Part shown: piece by piece, positions 49,592 through 61,061 of the stretch
How positions within the stretch are numbered: the stretch's first letter is position 1
How the letters are laid out: every line of letters begins with the position of its first letter
Source of the DNA: Thuidium tamariscinum
Taxonomy: Eukaryota > Streptophyta > Bryopsida > Hypnales > Thuidiaceae
Length of the DNA: 64,000 nucleotides
Assembly (NCBI GenBank): GCA_947034885.2
Contig: OX344753.2
Location: 11,966,001-12,030,000, forward strand
Reading direction: 5' to 3'
Notes under the pieces: model-generated
What the model saw: only the letters and a program-made list of their open reading frames with translations
Database searches by the model: none
What the model was told of the DNA's origin: nothing
Made by a program: the position numbers and the translations under genes

Positions 49592-49711
49592 AATCCCCGC
49601 GGGATTGCATTTCTCAAAGATCATGTCTAATCTCGTCAGAGGTGGCTCGAATCTGAGCCACCTTTGACAATATTAGATAGGACCCCTGAGAAATGCAACC
49701 CTGCAGGGATT
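49592..49711. repeat. Hairpin, stem about 56 bp
   Basis: AATCCCCGCGGGATTGCATT...GAGGTGGCTC pairs with GAGCCACCTTTGAC...AATGCAACCCTGCAGGGATT with a loop of only a few bases. It is GC-richer than its surroundings. Could be a MITE or a pre-miRNA-like foldback. Confidence 0.8.
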
Positions 49712-49829
49712 ACAACTCATTTTCTCAAAGTCCGACGACTCAGATTTTCGAATGATCTAATCTATAGGTCTACAATTATTCGGACATGGTTCCCATGAAT
49801 CCAGATTCCAGATCCTCGACGTCGTCCTA

Positions 49830-50270
49830 GCACTCATGAATGACAAACTTTCTCGTGAAAATAGGTGCATCAAAAGACAAAATGAGCGCTTCTAGGGTGA
49901 ATTGCTAGATCGAGCATGAGTACATGAAAAGAAAGTCGAGAATCGCCTACGAGTTCTTCCGCAATTTCCTTTGGGGAACAGGTGGTGTCGTGGTTCCCTC
50001 CCACACGCACCTTTGCATTGTACGAGTCATCCTAGTGTCTTGAGGTAGCAGTCCAAGACAAGATCAAACTCCTGCAAGAAGAAGAAGAAATTTGAGTACT
50101 CAACTACCTACAAGGTGACAGAGGTATCAAGGTTTGGCAATGCCACTTGAAAAACGGGCTTCGCCCAATAGCCTAGAAATCTACAAGCCAGCGATAATCA
50201 GGTTCCACCATTCTTTCTAACATGATAAGAATCTCCTGATCATTCTTTCCCCCTTGACTTCGGTGCGTGC
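49830..50270 (+). pseudogene. Plus-strand coding relic interrupted by LTR P2
   Basis: Frames with stops read LMNDKLSRENRCIKRQNERF and VHEKKVENRLRV, then, in another phase, EVAVQDKIKLLQEEEE and VLNYLQGDRGIKVWQCHLKN. This is a charged, probably coiled-coil segment. The frame continues across P2: PLTSVRA at the left border joins TVDAEMKMEPRW at 53860 when P2 and one CGTGC are removed. I do not recognise the family. Confidence 0.4.
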
Positions 50271-53200
50271 TGTGGGCGCTTCATTCCCACCCTTGGAATT
50301 AAGCGATCACAACTAGGCTCTGGTCCTAACGATTCTATTACCTACGGGTGTCTAAGCGTCAATCCATTGTGCCTTCCAAGCAATGGATCTTCTTTACTAT
50401 CGTACCTATCCTACCAATGGTTTGTTTCGTTCTCTTGTTCCACTTCTAATTGCTCCTTACCTTATGTACTTCGTTCTCTTATCCTACTCCTATGTTCCTT
50501 CCGTTTTACTCTAAGTGTTTGTTTGTTTCGTTCTCTTGTCCTACTTATTTACGTGTGGTATTTCCTATCCTATCTCTACATCTTGGTAATTTATCCTGTC
50601 CTATGTATTTGTATTTATCTTGGTGTACCTTACGTCCTTGTATTTGTTTTGGCCTACTCTACGTATTGGTATTCTGTTGATCTACACTACGTCTTCGTAT
50701 TTTTATCCTATCCTACGTATTTGTATTTATCTTGGTGTACCTTATGTCTTTGTATTCATTTTGGCCTACCCTACGTATTGATATTCTATTGGTCTACACT
50801 ACATCTTTGTATTTTTATCCTATCCTATGTATTCGTATTTATCTTGTCATATTCTACGTCTTTGTATTTGTTTTGGCCTACTATACGTATTGGTATTTGG
50901 TTAACCTATTCTACGTATTTGTACTCCTCTACTCTATGCATTTGTGCTATTCTACTCTATGTATTCGTGCTATTCTACTCTATGTATTCGTGCTATTCTA
51001 CTCTATGTATTTGTACTATTCTACTCTATGTATTTGTACTATTCTACTTCTTCTTTCTATTCTAGTTGTGGTTATCCTCCTATTTGTGGTTGCTAATTAC
51101 CGGCCCTTAATCCCACTTGGGATGCTAACCTTTTCCTACTAACGGATTCCTAATGGTATCAACTAATTAATTCAAAGCGGGAGTTTTAGAGACCCACCTC
51201 CGTTCCGTGTATGTCCCACGTCGGACCTTCTCCGTCCCGCACCATCGCCATTTCGCGCTCCCGGCTACGTTGTATGCTTGGTTGTGAATTGGGCCCAACC
51301 TTTTCCTCACTATTGCTATCCTACGTCAAACCATTCTAACACTTGTATTTAATTTGTGGGCTAACCCCCCTCTAGTCTATCTCTATTCTAATTCTAACTA
51401 CCCCCTATGTATATTTAATTTGTGGGCTAACCCCCCTCTACTGCGACCCCTCCACTGCTGCGGCCCTCCCCCAATACCCACGGACCCCCCGATACCCGCG
51501 GACCCCCCCCGATACCCGCCCCCCCAATACCTGCGGATCTCCTCCCCGATATCCACGCGGCAACTCTGCGGGGCTGGCTTCGGTGGGGCTGGCTCCGGCT
51601 GGGGTTGGCCTAAACTAGGGCTGGCTCTGGTCTGAGGTTGGCTCTGGACTAGGCTAGCTCTGGACTTGGGCTGGACCTTGGTTTTTTACTCTTAATGCAA
51701 TGCAAGGGTGTTAGGCTAAGTGTTTGGGTGTGCAGTAGTTTTTCCTAATCTAGGTGAGGACTTGCTTACTAAGTTGTTGGAAGCTAAACATTGGGTTATT
51801 TTCCAAGATGTTGGAAACTAAACGTTGTTGCTTTTTTAAAGGAACTTGCATTTGACACCCCGCTAAGACTTACGGGGTTCAAAGCTTCGCCGTGAGGGTG
51901 TAATTTTGACACTTGATTAAGACTTCTATTTGCCTAGAGACTTGGGGGGGCCATAGCTCCGCTATTCCTCGTGGGACTAGTCTATTCCCGTGGACAAGAG
52001 AAGGGGGAGAAGAGAGGGGCTTCCTATTCACTAAGGCTAAGTGTTTAGAGGAGGGTCAAGGCTCCGCCATCCCTCATGGGACTAGCCTAGCCTTATGCAC
52101 AAGAGAAAGGGGGGAGGAGGTAGATACAATTTGCAAACATACTCTCAAAGTCACTTCCCAAGTCACCCCTCGGTTCCTCACTAGTCTCTCCCACAACAAC
52201 TTTCACTTGTTTCACGATACAAAAGGTGGACCACCATCAATTAACAAAAGTTCCAACAAGACTTGGGGGGTCTCAAGTCTCCAAGTGTAAACCACAAGAG
52301 CCAAGGGTGCAACAACCCCAAAACTATCAAAGGCTCCTTTGGCATCAAAAGCCAAAGGAAATCCGGCATAACCCGGGCCCAATAATGCTCCTCCCTTAAA
52401 TGGGTAGGAGTGAGAGAGAGAGAGAATGAGAGGAGAATGCCGCCCCTTTTATACCCAAAAGGGAGCAACCCCCCCCTTAATCTACTAAGAATAACTAGAT
52501 GATGGAATTTAGGAGGTCCGTACATGTTTACCCATCCCAAATCTAATTATCCACCTAAAATCTACACAATTTGAATTGAGAAATTCAAATCTTACCTAAC
52601 CTTACAAGAACTTGTAAAATCACTTAATTTACCTTCCCCAAAATCTACAAGTTCTCACATGGGAGAAGTTCCCATGTGTTCCCACCTACTTAATTTGAAA
52701 TTACTTACACCAAGCACTTGGAGCCACCTCCACTAACTTTTTGAGGTGGTACTTGCTCCCACATATGCCCAGAGTTCCCCACGCGTTCCCACACGTTCCC
52801 ACACGTTCCCCACGGCCATTGGGGCCCAAACTCCTCCAAAAAGCATTGGGGGGCCTTAAACCCCCATTTCTCCTCCATTTGCTGTCCCCAAAAGGCTAAC
52901 TTTTGGAGTTTAGCTTCAAATGACAAACGGATTGCGCCATTGGGTCCAGAAGGCCATAATTAGCCTAAAGGATATCCCTAGGCCCTTACACTATGTCCAA
53001 ATTCTCAAGGAATCTTAGTGTAAGCTGGGATCAAAGTTGGGATAAATTCCCAACTTTTGGAGTTTGGCAATTTTGGACCCCAAACCTTCACCAACCTTCT
53101 AAGTAGATGGAAGGGGGTAGGGATAGACCCAAGATAGGCTTCGTTCCGATGTCGTATGGCCCCGGTACGCCGGTCAGCTGCAGCTTCCGTCATTTAAATT

Positions 53201-53854
53201 GTCAGTTGGGGAGGAATGTCGCCGATTCGGGATCTTCCAACTATCAATTTGTCTTGAAACTTGGGGAAGCGCTCCGTTGGTGCGAGACCACCTCGCCGGA
53301 TTTTTAGTGGGATTTTGCCGCACTTTGGGATATTCTTTCGAATTCCCACCCAAAGTCCACCGCGGTTGACCGTCTGGGAAAATATCCAAACAATGTCGGA
53401 AAATTTCCAAACTTTAGAGGGGACCACCCATGGGATCCCCCCACTTGGATGCAAATTTAAATCCCCATTGCGTACTCCTAGAATTAGGAAATCGCCTGGT
53501 ACTTGCATTTCAAGGTTAGTATTTCGCCCGTATTCTCTTCGATGCTATGGGGAGTGGGGGATTCCACCTAGATCCCCCTATGAGGACTTACTAGCCTAGA
53601 CAGGGCTTTTTTAGGCTTCTTACCCTAATCCTACACATCTCTATCAGTTTGGCGTCTATTTAGCTAAGACAAGGGCGTTTTGGATGTAAACTATCATAAA
53701 TCCCATCTAATGACCAAATGGCACATTGGTATGTGTAATGCCAATACCGATTTAATGACCTTTTGTGGGTTTTATACGCCTAATTACGCCTTAGTTTATG
53801 TAGGAATTCAAAAAAAGAACCCGTAAGTCCCTGGTGACGAATCGGGGACTCACA
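50271..53854 (-). mobile_element. Giant solo LTR, family P (P2), 3.58 kb
   Basis: Plus-strand ends TGTGGGCGCTTC...GGGACTCACA with a perfect CGTGC duplication (50266-50270, 53855-53859). It aligns as the reverse complement of P1. TATAAAAG on the minus strand at 52446-52453 is 1401 bp from the 5' end. GC-rich CCGATACCCGCGG repeats at 51430-51560 and aromatic-rich frames at 50367-51142 reflect tandem repeats, not genes. Confidence 0.85.
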
Positions 53855-53859
53855 CGTGC

Positions 53860-55690
53860 CACGGTTGATGCAGAAATGAAAATGGAGCCACGTTGGTGTT
53901 GAGGTGATTTGAATTAGATATCCAAAACCCCTACTAGCTGAGATTGCATAAGTCAAACTTGGCATAGCCCAACTAACATGGCAGGGAATCATTTGTGAGG
54001 ACCCCTGGTGTGTTCGGTATCAGTCTATTGACTTTGCATTTTGTGTGTGGTAGCTCTGCCACATGGCAATTTTTAAATTGTGTTTCGGAACAAAATTCTT
54101 ACGTGGCAATATTTGAATTCATTTAACAAGAAAGTTAGGGAAATAACAAAATTCAATATGTAATAAAATGAAATGAAGAGTACAGCATAATTTGTATTAG
54201 AAGTATGAATTTAAATTATTATCACTAAATCAAAGAAGATGGAGTTCTATTTCAAATTTTGGTTTAAATCTTAGTCATGTTGTATTACTATTGATGGATG
54301 ATATTTGAGAACTCACACCTAAACCATAGCATCATTATGAATGCTTTTTTGGTAAAATTTTTATTCATATTAGGATGAATCATTTGTCCTATGTGTCGTT
54401 CAAGATTCAAAATTTAGTTTTATGTCAATAATGACTTATCCAGTGGTCTCAAAATTACCTAAAGAAGGTTTCTACATTCTTTTAGAATTTTTTGTACAAC
54501 AATCCCTTTTTTATTTTTGGAAATTAGAAGAAACAAATTTATACTTATCATTTTAAATATTCATTTTCAAAATAATCCTACATATAATAGTTGTAGTACT
54601 TTTATCTATTTGTTAAGGATTTCATTGTTCAACTACATTGACTTGGAAGAAGGTGTGATTTTTTCAATGTAGGCTTTAATTTTGTTTTTAATTCTATTAT
54701 TCTTAATGTGAATTTATATGTCGTAAAGAAGAAGCTATAAGATATGAAGAATACACTACCTATTGGTCAGAAGAAAATAATTTACATTAGTTTATTGGAA
54801 ATGTATAAGTACTTTCTCATATGAATGTATGATGAGGTAGAATTTATGTATTTTGCAATCTATGTATTTAGAGGTACAGTATGGAATGGTCACATTTCAG
54901 CTCTGTCAATAATAAGAAAAAACTACACTAATTAATTATTGCTCTTTTCAATTGGAAACCTTTTTTTATAGTCATTATTTTTAACAGTTGTATGTGCATT
55001 TTGAGGCTTCATTTATAGGAAACTAAGAGGGATTCTCTACAAAAAAAGTACATTAATATTTTGATAATTTACTTATGAGTACAACACTTACTTGCTTACA
55101 CATAGAACATACTACAACTCTGCAAGTCATTTGTGAAGTTATTAAAAATAGAATATGATTTTTTTCAATATGGATAGATAATAAATGCCTACCCCATATT
55201 GTTAAATACATCAATACTATAATCAACAGAAGAATGAAAAAATAGAACATGTTGTAGTCTATCAAATAGTATCCTGTATTCTTAAGCATATTTAAAATTT
55301 TCACTTGCAATCTCTACCAAGTGTTGTCACTCTTTCATCTTCAGTTCTTGAACACTGACAAGGCAATTGTGTGATCAAATAAGAGAAGAACATCTTCTCA
55401 AATCCTAGAATATCTACCGTGTTTTACGTGAGAATGATTTGTCTCACTCTACAGATTCAAAATTTGCATTAAACCATCACAAAAACTTTGTTGCTCTAAA
55501 CAATATTCTCTAAGCAAGTCTTTTATAGAAATATGAACTTCTATAGATCCTCAAATATAAGGCTCCACTCTATAGACTATATACTTAGTAGACATCATAA
55601 GATATCCTTTTAATTACCAATAAAAGTCTATGCACCTCTACATTACAGTCTTTATAATCCTATTACGCATAGAGTGGAAGATATGAGATG
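53860..55690. other. AT-rich DNA after P2
   Basis: The first 130 bp continue the coding relic cut by P2. The rest is AT-rich with no recognisable gene. Confidence 0.45.
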
Positions 55691-56262
55691 ACCCTATATA
55701 AAAACTGTAGAAAATATCAAATATTCTGGTATAGTTACAGAAGTTGTGGGAAGTTAAAAACAGAAGATGCAACACTCAAACGAAGAAAGATTCCAATGGA
55801 TCTTATAGTTGTGAGTCCAGAGTTCGTCCACCTTCCTCTATGCTTGTATTGCCTGCGTACGTCTCCTAGACTGCTTTGGTGTCATTTATCAAATCCTCTT
55901 CCTTCCCACAAGTACTACCTATTTCGAAGCAAAGAGATCTCCGAAGATCTCCTGTTGTCTGTGCTAACTTTGATGGCCTAACTTGTGAATAAATTAACAA
56001 CAACAACAACAACGCACTTACTAGAGTTGCCTCCTACCTTCTTTATATTCGATTCAAATTCATAGAAACCTCCATATATGTTGAAGAGGAGAAAATGTTA
56101 GATTTCGGTGAAGTGCAGGAGTATATCCCTGTTGTCATGTCCCTAGAAGACAGAATGCGTTGCTAGTACCTTACACCAGGAAACTACACAACATATGAGC
56201 TTCTTCTATCCATGTTGAGTGTGTCCACGAAAATCCTTAGTCACTAGTTAGACAATTCTACA
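55691..56262 (+). other. Possible 5' part of the transposase-like relic
   Basis: A 97-codon frame at 55688-55981 and short frames near 56080-56170 (EEEKMLDFGEVQEYIPVVMS) have coding-like composition but no motif. They may belong to the relic that follows. Confidence 0.25.
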
Positions 56263-59200
56263 ATGAATATGCCATCTATTGAACAGGTTGTTGCATTTAG
56301 TCCACCACCGCAAGCTTTGTCAGTCATTGAGAAGCACAGAGCACTTCATGTAGTGAAAGTGGAGAGATTAGATCCAATCATTGAGTTGTCTTCACATTCC
56401 GAAGGAGAGACTCCCAAATTTAGTTTTGAAAAGCCTTCTTGTTCTATTCCGCTTGCATCATCCAAGATGGAAAGAGTTGAATCACTATTCGGAATCCCTT
56501 CAAATAGTCTTTCAAATTTGTCATTGCCACTCCTCCATTTCAGTCTATATGTAGCGAGCACGAAGAGCATAATGGATTGTTTGAAGAGATTAGCTACAAT
56601 GCGTCGCTCTCGAAATGAGTTGTCAACAATGGATCTGGACACTGTCAAGCACATTAAAGTTCCATTTTTTCTAGCCGTCTTTGATGGAGATGTCATCTTT
56701 GAATTGCCACCATATCACTCATCTTCTTTTTCATCAGGGGCCTGAAACTTAAAAGGGATGGATAAGCAATACGACGGACATGCGTGGTGCAAGCTGATGA
56801 CTATGAACATTCACAATGCCGACAACCTCAAATTCCGTAAGTCGTTCTGTGTTAGACATCTTTTTTGTGAGAATGCAAATTGTGATTACTTGAAGAGAAC
56901 TTCAAAGAAAAATAAAATACAGTAGACGAGATATACTATATCATTTTTACTCCTAGAGAGTGTCCACCAGTAAATTCAACTCTAGTATGCAAGGTTTGCA
57001 AAACTTCACCTACATGTCTTAATTATTGCATGCCAGGCTAGGATATACTACGCATGCAGTGATAAGTTAGAAGTGAGTAGAGCAGCAATTCACTTTGGAG
57101 AACATAGGCACCATGTTGCTCAAGGCATGTATAGAGATTCTACTGAGAAGATTTGCGAACTTATAGAGGAGAAAGTGGCAAAGACACCCATGGCTACGAA
57201 CTCTGCTATTGCTCTTTTTGCTAGTAAATAATTCTTAATAAACTATTTGTTTCACAATGGAGAGGGTAAAAAAGAAATGTTGAAGGAGGAGGAAATGAAA
57301 GAGGTTATGAATCGCTTCCAATACTTGAGTAGTCCAAGTATCTGCAACGTTATCTCTTCCTTCCATTCAAACAATTGAAGAGAAATAATTGACAACATTA
57401 TGACCATGAAGAAAGAATCCAAGTTTGAATTCATACATGACAACGTTTTTTTAGGACAAGGTAAAGAGAAGGTCTACATTTTTTAAATGCTCACAAGGGG
57501 CTTAGGAGTGGAGTAGACCTTGTAAAGCACATTCAAGGAGGAAGTGATCTACAGAATGCTTAGTTGATGTTTGACTATGTGAAGCACATGAAGGATTAGA
57601 CCACATCGGCTTGCCACATGTATGATTATACGGAGTACAAGAAGGTGATGACAATAGCTATTTGTGATATGCAATTTGAAGACACTAAGGTTCAAGTACA
57701 GTTTTGGTGTAGCTTAAACACAGTAATACAAATAAAGTGCCTAACCAAAATTTCAAGGGATTCATGGCAGATAGTACCATGGTCAATTGGAATACAATCT
57801 ACATTGTGAATAGTAGCGGTTCAGCCAATGTTGCAATGGAAGATCGTGAAAAAACATCTTTACTACATTGAAGTACCTCTTTCCATAGACATACATAAAA
57901 GTAGATCAAAGAAGTATTCCAACAACAATATATTTCATTATACAAACAGTATAAAGATTTGAAGAATATGGAACAAACAAAGATACATTATTTGGCAATA
58001 TGGTCATGGTGGCTATCATCTAGAGCTACAACTGAAGATGCACTTCGTTAGTTAGATCACTGGCTTGCTTTCTGGCATTTTCAATATCGTCAATGGGGAG
58101 GCTTTATAGACATGGTGTGTTAAATTTGTGATGTCAATTCACTTGTGAATGTCTTTAATAAAATGGGAAATTCTATAATAGAAAGTTCTATTCAATGTAT
58201 GATGTGAACGAAGTGGAAGTGTATGTCTATATATTTTGCAAGCCTGTTTTAAGTTTTATTGAATATGAAGGGGTCCAAGTAACACTATAATTACATCATT
58301 CGGATCCGATATACATATTTATGGTTTGAATGTGACCCCCCTAATTTGTGTTTTTCCAAAAAATTAATTTATTGATAGAATCCAAAATTTGAAATGCATA
58401 GATTTTTTGGGACTTAGAATCTGGATGAATGACATATTCTTCATTATTTAGGTATTCATATACCTTGCTTATTGATGAAGACATTGCAAGTCCTATCCAT
58501 TGTTAGAATGTATATTGAATAGGTATAAGTGGATATAAACTAAGAAGCTTCATTTTTTTGAAGTGTAAAAGACTAATTTCTTCTTAGTTCTTTGGAATTC
58601 CTAGAAATTGAGTTTGGAGAAGATGCAAGATTTACCATCATGTGACCTGTCAGAAATGGCACATAATAAGTGGCTGCAAGTGTTGTGAAAGCGAGGAAAC
58701 AACTTATTTGATGCAACCTGTGATGACAATATCCGTGCAGCTTGGATGCAAATGACAAATTATAGAGCATACTTGAAAGGCCATGCATTGAGATTAGGGC
58801 CATTAAAAGGAGAGTTGAAGCTCAGAGCTACTAGGAGAAGTGGGGATTCTAAGAAAATTGTAGATGCCTTGAATGCTTTGCTTGGGTCAGAAGGTGTGGG
58901 AACCAGAATACCACACTTAGAAGGAAAAGAAGTATTTGGGAGCATAAAGAGGAAGTTAGATGTGCCCATTGGTGATGTAGGTGATTCACATAGACCGGAC
59001 AAAATTAATTTCTCTCAACCTCGTATTAGAATAAGGTCTATGACAACTTCTTCACCTTCTTTATATGACAAAACTAAAGAGTCGGAGGCAAATACTTCTG
59101 AACATGTTCCAATTGCATTTGAGAGTGATTGCGACACATCCAAATGGCATATTGCCAGAATCAGATATAAATCCAACGGAAGATGTCAGGCTCAACAGAA

Positions 59201-59969
59201 GACCACTAACATCAAGTGCACAACCAAAATTTCGAGGGGAAAGAAGGGAACTCCGGCGCCAACCTACCACGGTAGAAAAGAAAAATACAAAAGTAAGCGA
59301 GAAATAGTAGCTAATTTTTGGTTTTGTTGGAATGATATTGAACGTTGTATCAAGGGTTCCAAATGCAAATGGGTTATTGATTGGCCAAAGATACCAGAGG
59401 TTTGGCCTATTCTCACTAGAACGGACCTCAATCGTGAAGAGACATTGTTGTTGCAGCATGCAAGATTCTGCCTACAAGCACAATCAACGTTGTCACTACA
59501 TCGATTGTTCAACATATCAAAGACTTTCAACACTGTTTTGTATGACCTACCTCCATCAAAGAACCTGGACGCATATTCAACAGTGAGGAACAATTGTGCT
59601 ATTCGAAGTGTTGCAAATGCACCAACTACAAAATAACGGAATAAGTGGAAAAGTACAGGCAATGTCAGAGGCCAAATTTTAGAGGTGGCTTTGCTCCCTT
59701 TTCCTGGCCTTGGTGCAATTGTGGTACTAGAGACACAATTAGATTCCAATAAAAATGCATACCGAGTTACAATAGAGATGTTCCCTACATGCACATGTCT
59801 CAACTTTGTGAATATGGCAGTTTCAGCTATTGGAGGTCAACAACAGTATGTGAATTGCAAACACTTGTACTATTTGTACAGGTACTTCTGCAAGATGGAT
59901 GTTCACAAAGAAAAATTCATTCATGCACCAAATTATAGCTTTAATGAGTTGAAGTTACTTTTACTTTGA
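56263..59969 (+). pseudogene. Broken DDE-transposase-like gene with C-terminal SWIM finger (MULE-like)
   Basis: Segments in order: an N-terminal frame of 160 codons (56263-56745); a Cys/His cluster FRKSFCVRHLFCENANCDYL (about 56833-56892) and ECPPVNSTLVCKVCKTSPTC (about 56957-57016); CQARIYYACSD with AAIHFGEHRHHVAQGMYRDS (57033-57140), like the DNA-binding part of Mutator-type transposases; a core with TIAICDMQFED (57651) and GFMADSTMVNWN (about 57760), which could hold the first two acidic residues of a DDE site; a basic segment (58746-59636); and a SWIM finger CTC...(20-22 residues)...CKH at 59791-59870. Frameshifts and stops occur between and within segments. Relation to MULE or another DDE group is inference from the SWIM finger and zinc cluster. 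Confidence 0.55.
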
Positions 59970-59982
59970 GCGGGAATTATTG

Positions 59983-61061
59983 GATCATTGCAAGAAACAC
60001 CGACCACTTTTGTAGCGCTTTGCAAAATTTGTTCTTGTTCAATGCTATAACTTTTGATTGATGAATCCAATGCCCAAACCAAAAAAACTATTTCTAGAGT
60101 TTTTGATTGCAATCATAGTCTATATTTTTCAAAATTTACAAAAAATCACTTTATATTTAAAAATTATTTTTGTTAATTTTTCACACTTTCAAGATTAGGT
60201 TTTTTTTAATACAATTGATTGGTTCAAATTAATCATTTTTGGTTGAAATTTTAGTGGTATGTTTTTATAGTAGGTAGGCATGTCCCTACCAAAGGGCATC
60301 CAAAAAAACATTATTTTATGACCTCTACATTAGTGCAAATAGGCCTCCCTTGCGTGCATACTTCAGAACATTAGAAATGATTTTGAACTCATTTTTTTAG
60401 TCAAAACTCATCACTATAAAGTCTTCTCAAATGGCCAATTTTTAGTTTTGTTCAAAATTATTTCCACTATTTTTTACAAATTAAAACATCAATGTATGTA
60501 TTTTCTAAGACATCATCTTGGACATTGAATTCTAGTAAAGAAAATATATACATTGATGTTTTAATTTGTAAAAAATAGTGAAAATAATTTTGAACAAAAC
60601 TAAAAATTGGCCATTTGAGAAGACTTTGCATTGATGAAGTTTGACTAAGAAAATGAGTTCAAAATCATTTCTAATGTTCTGAAGTATGCACACAAGGGAG
60701 GCCTATTTGCACTAATGTAGAGGTCATAAAATAATGTTTTTTTGGATGCCTTTTGGTAGGGACATGCCTACCTACTATAAAAACATACCACTAAAATTTC
60801 AACCAAAAATGATTAATTTGAACCAATCAATTGTATAAAAAAAGCTTAATCTTGAAAGTGTGAAAAATTAACAAAAATAACTTTTAAATATAAAGTGATT
60901 TTTTGTAAATTTTGAAAAATATAGACTATGATTGCAATCAAAAACTCTAGAAATAGTTTTTTTGGTTTGGGCATTGGATTCATCAATCAAAAGTTATAGC
61001 ATTGAACAAGAACAAGTTTTGCAAAGCGCTACAAAAGTGGTCAGTGTTTCTTGTAATGACC
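59983..61061. mobile_element. Foldback element, 1.08 kb, arms about 520 bp (family K ends)
   Basis: Positions 59983-60504 and 60541-61061 are near-perfect reverse complements separated by a 36-bp spacer (60505-60540). The ends GATCATTGCAAGAAACACCG / GTGTTTCTTGTAATGACC share the family K terminus. A transcript would fold into a double-stranded RNA of about 500 bp. Small frames inside are not genes. Confidence 0.92.

Noticed and set aside
50367..51142. 232- and 136-codon plus-strand frames rich in aromatic residues
   Set aside because: They lie in the repeat tract of LTR P2, the reverse complement of the P1 repeats, and are not conserved as protein between copies.
40135..53854. One large palindrome or a full LTR retrotransposon with P1 and P2 as its two LTRs
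   Set aside because: P1 and P2 are in opposite orientation and each has its own target duplication (GGTTG and CGTGC), so they are independent insertions.
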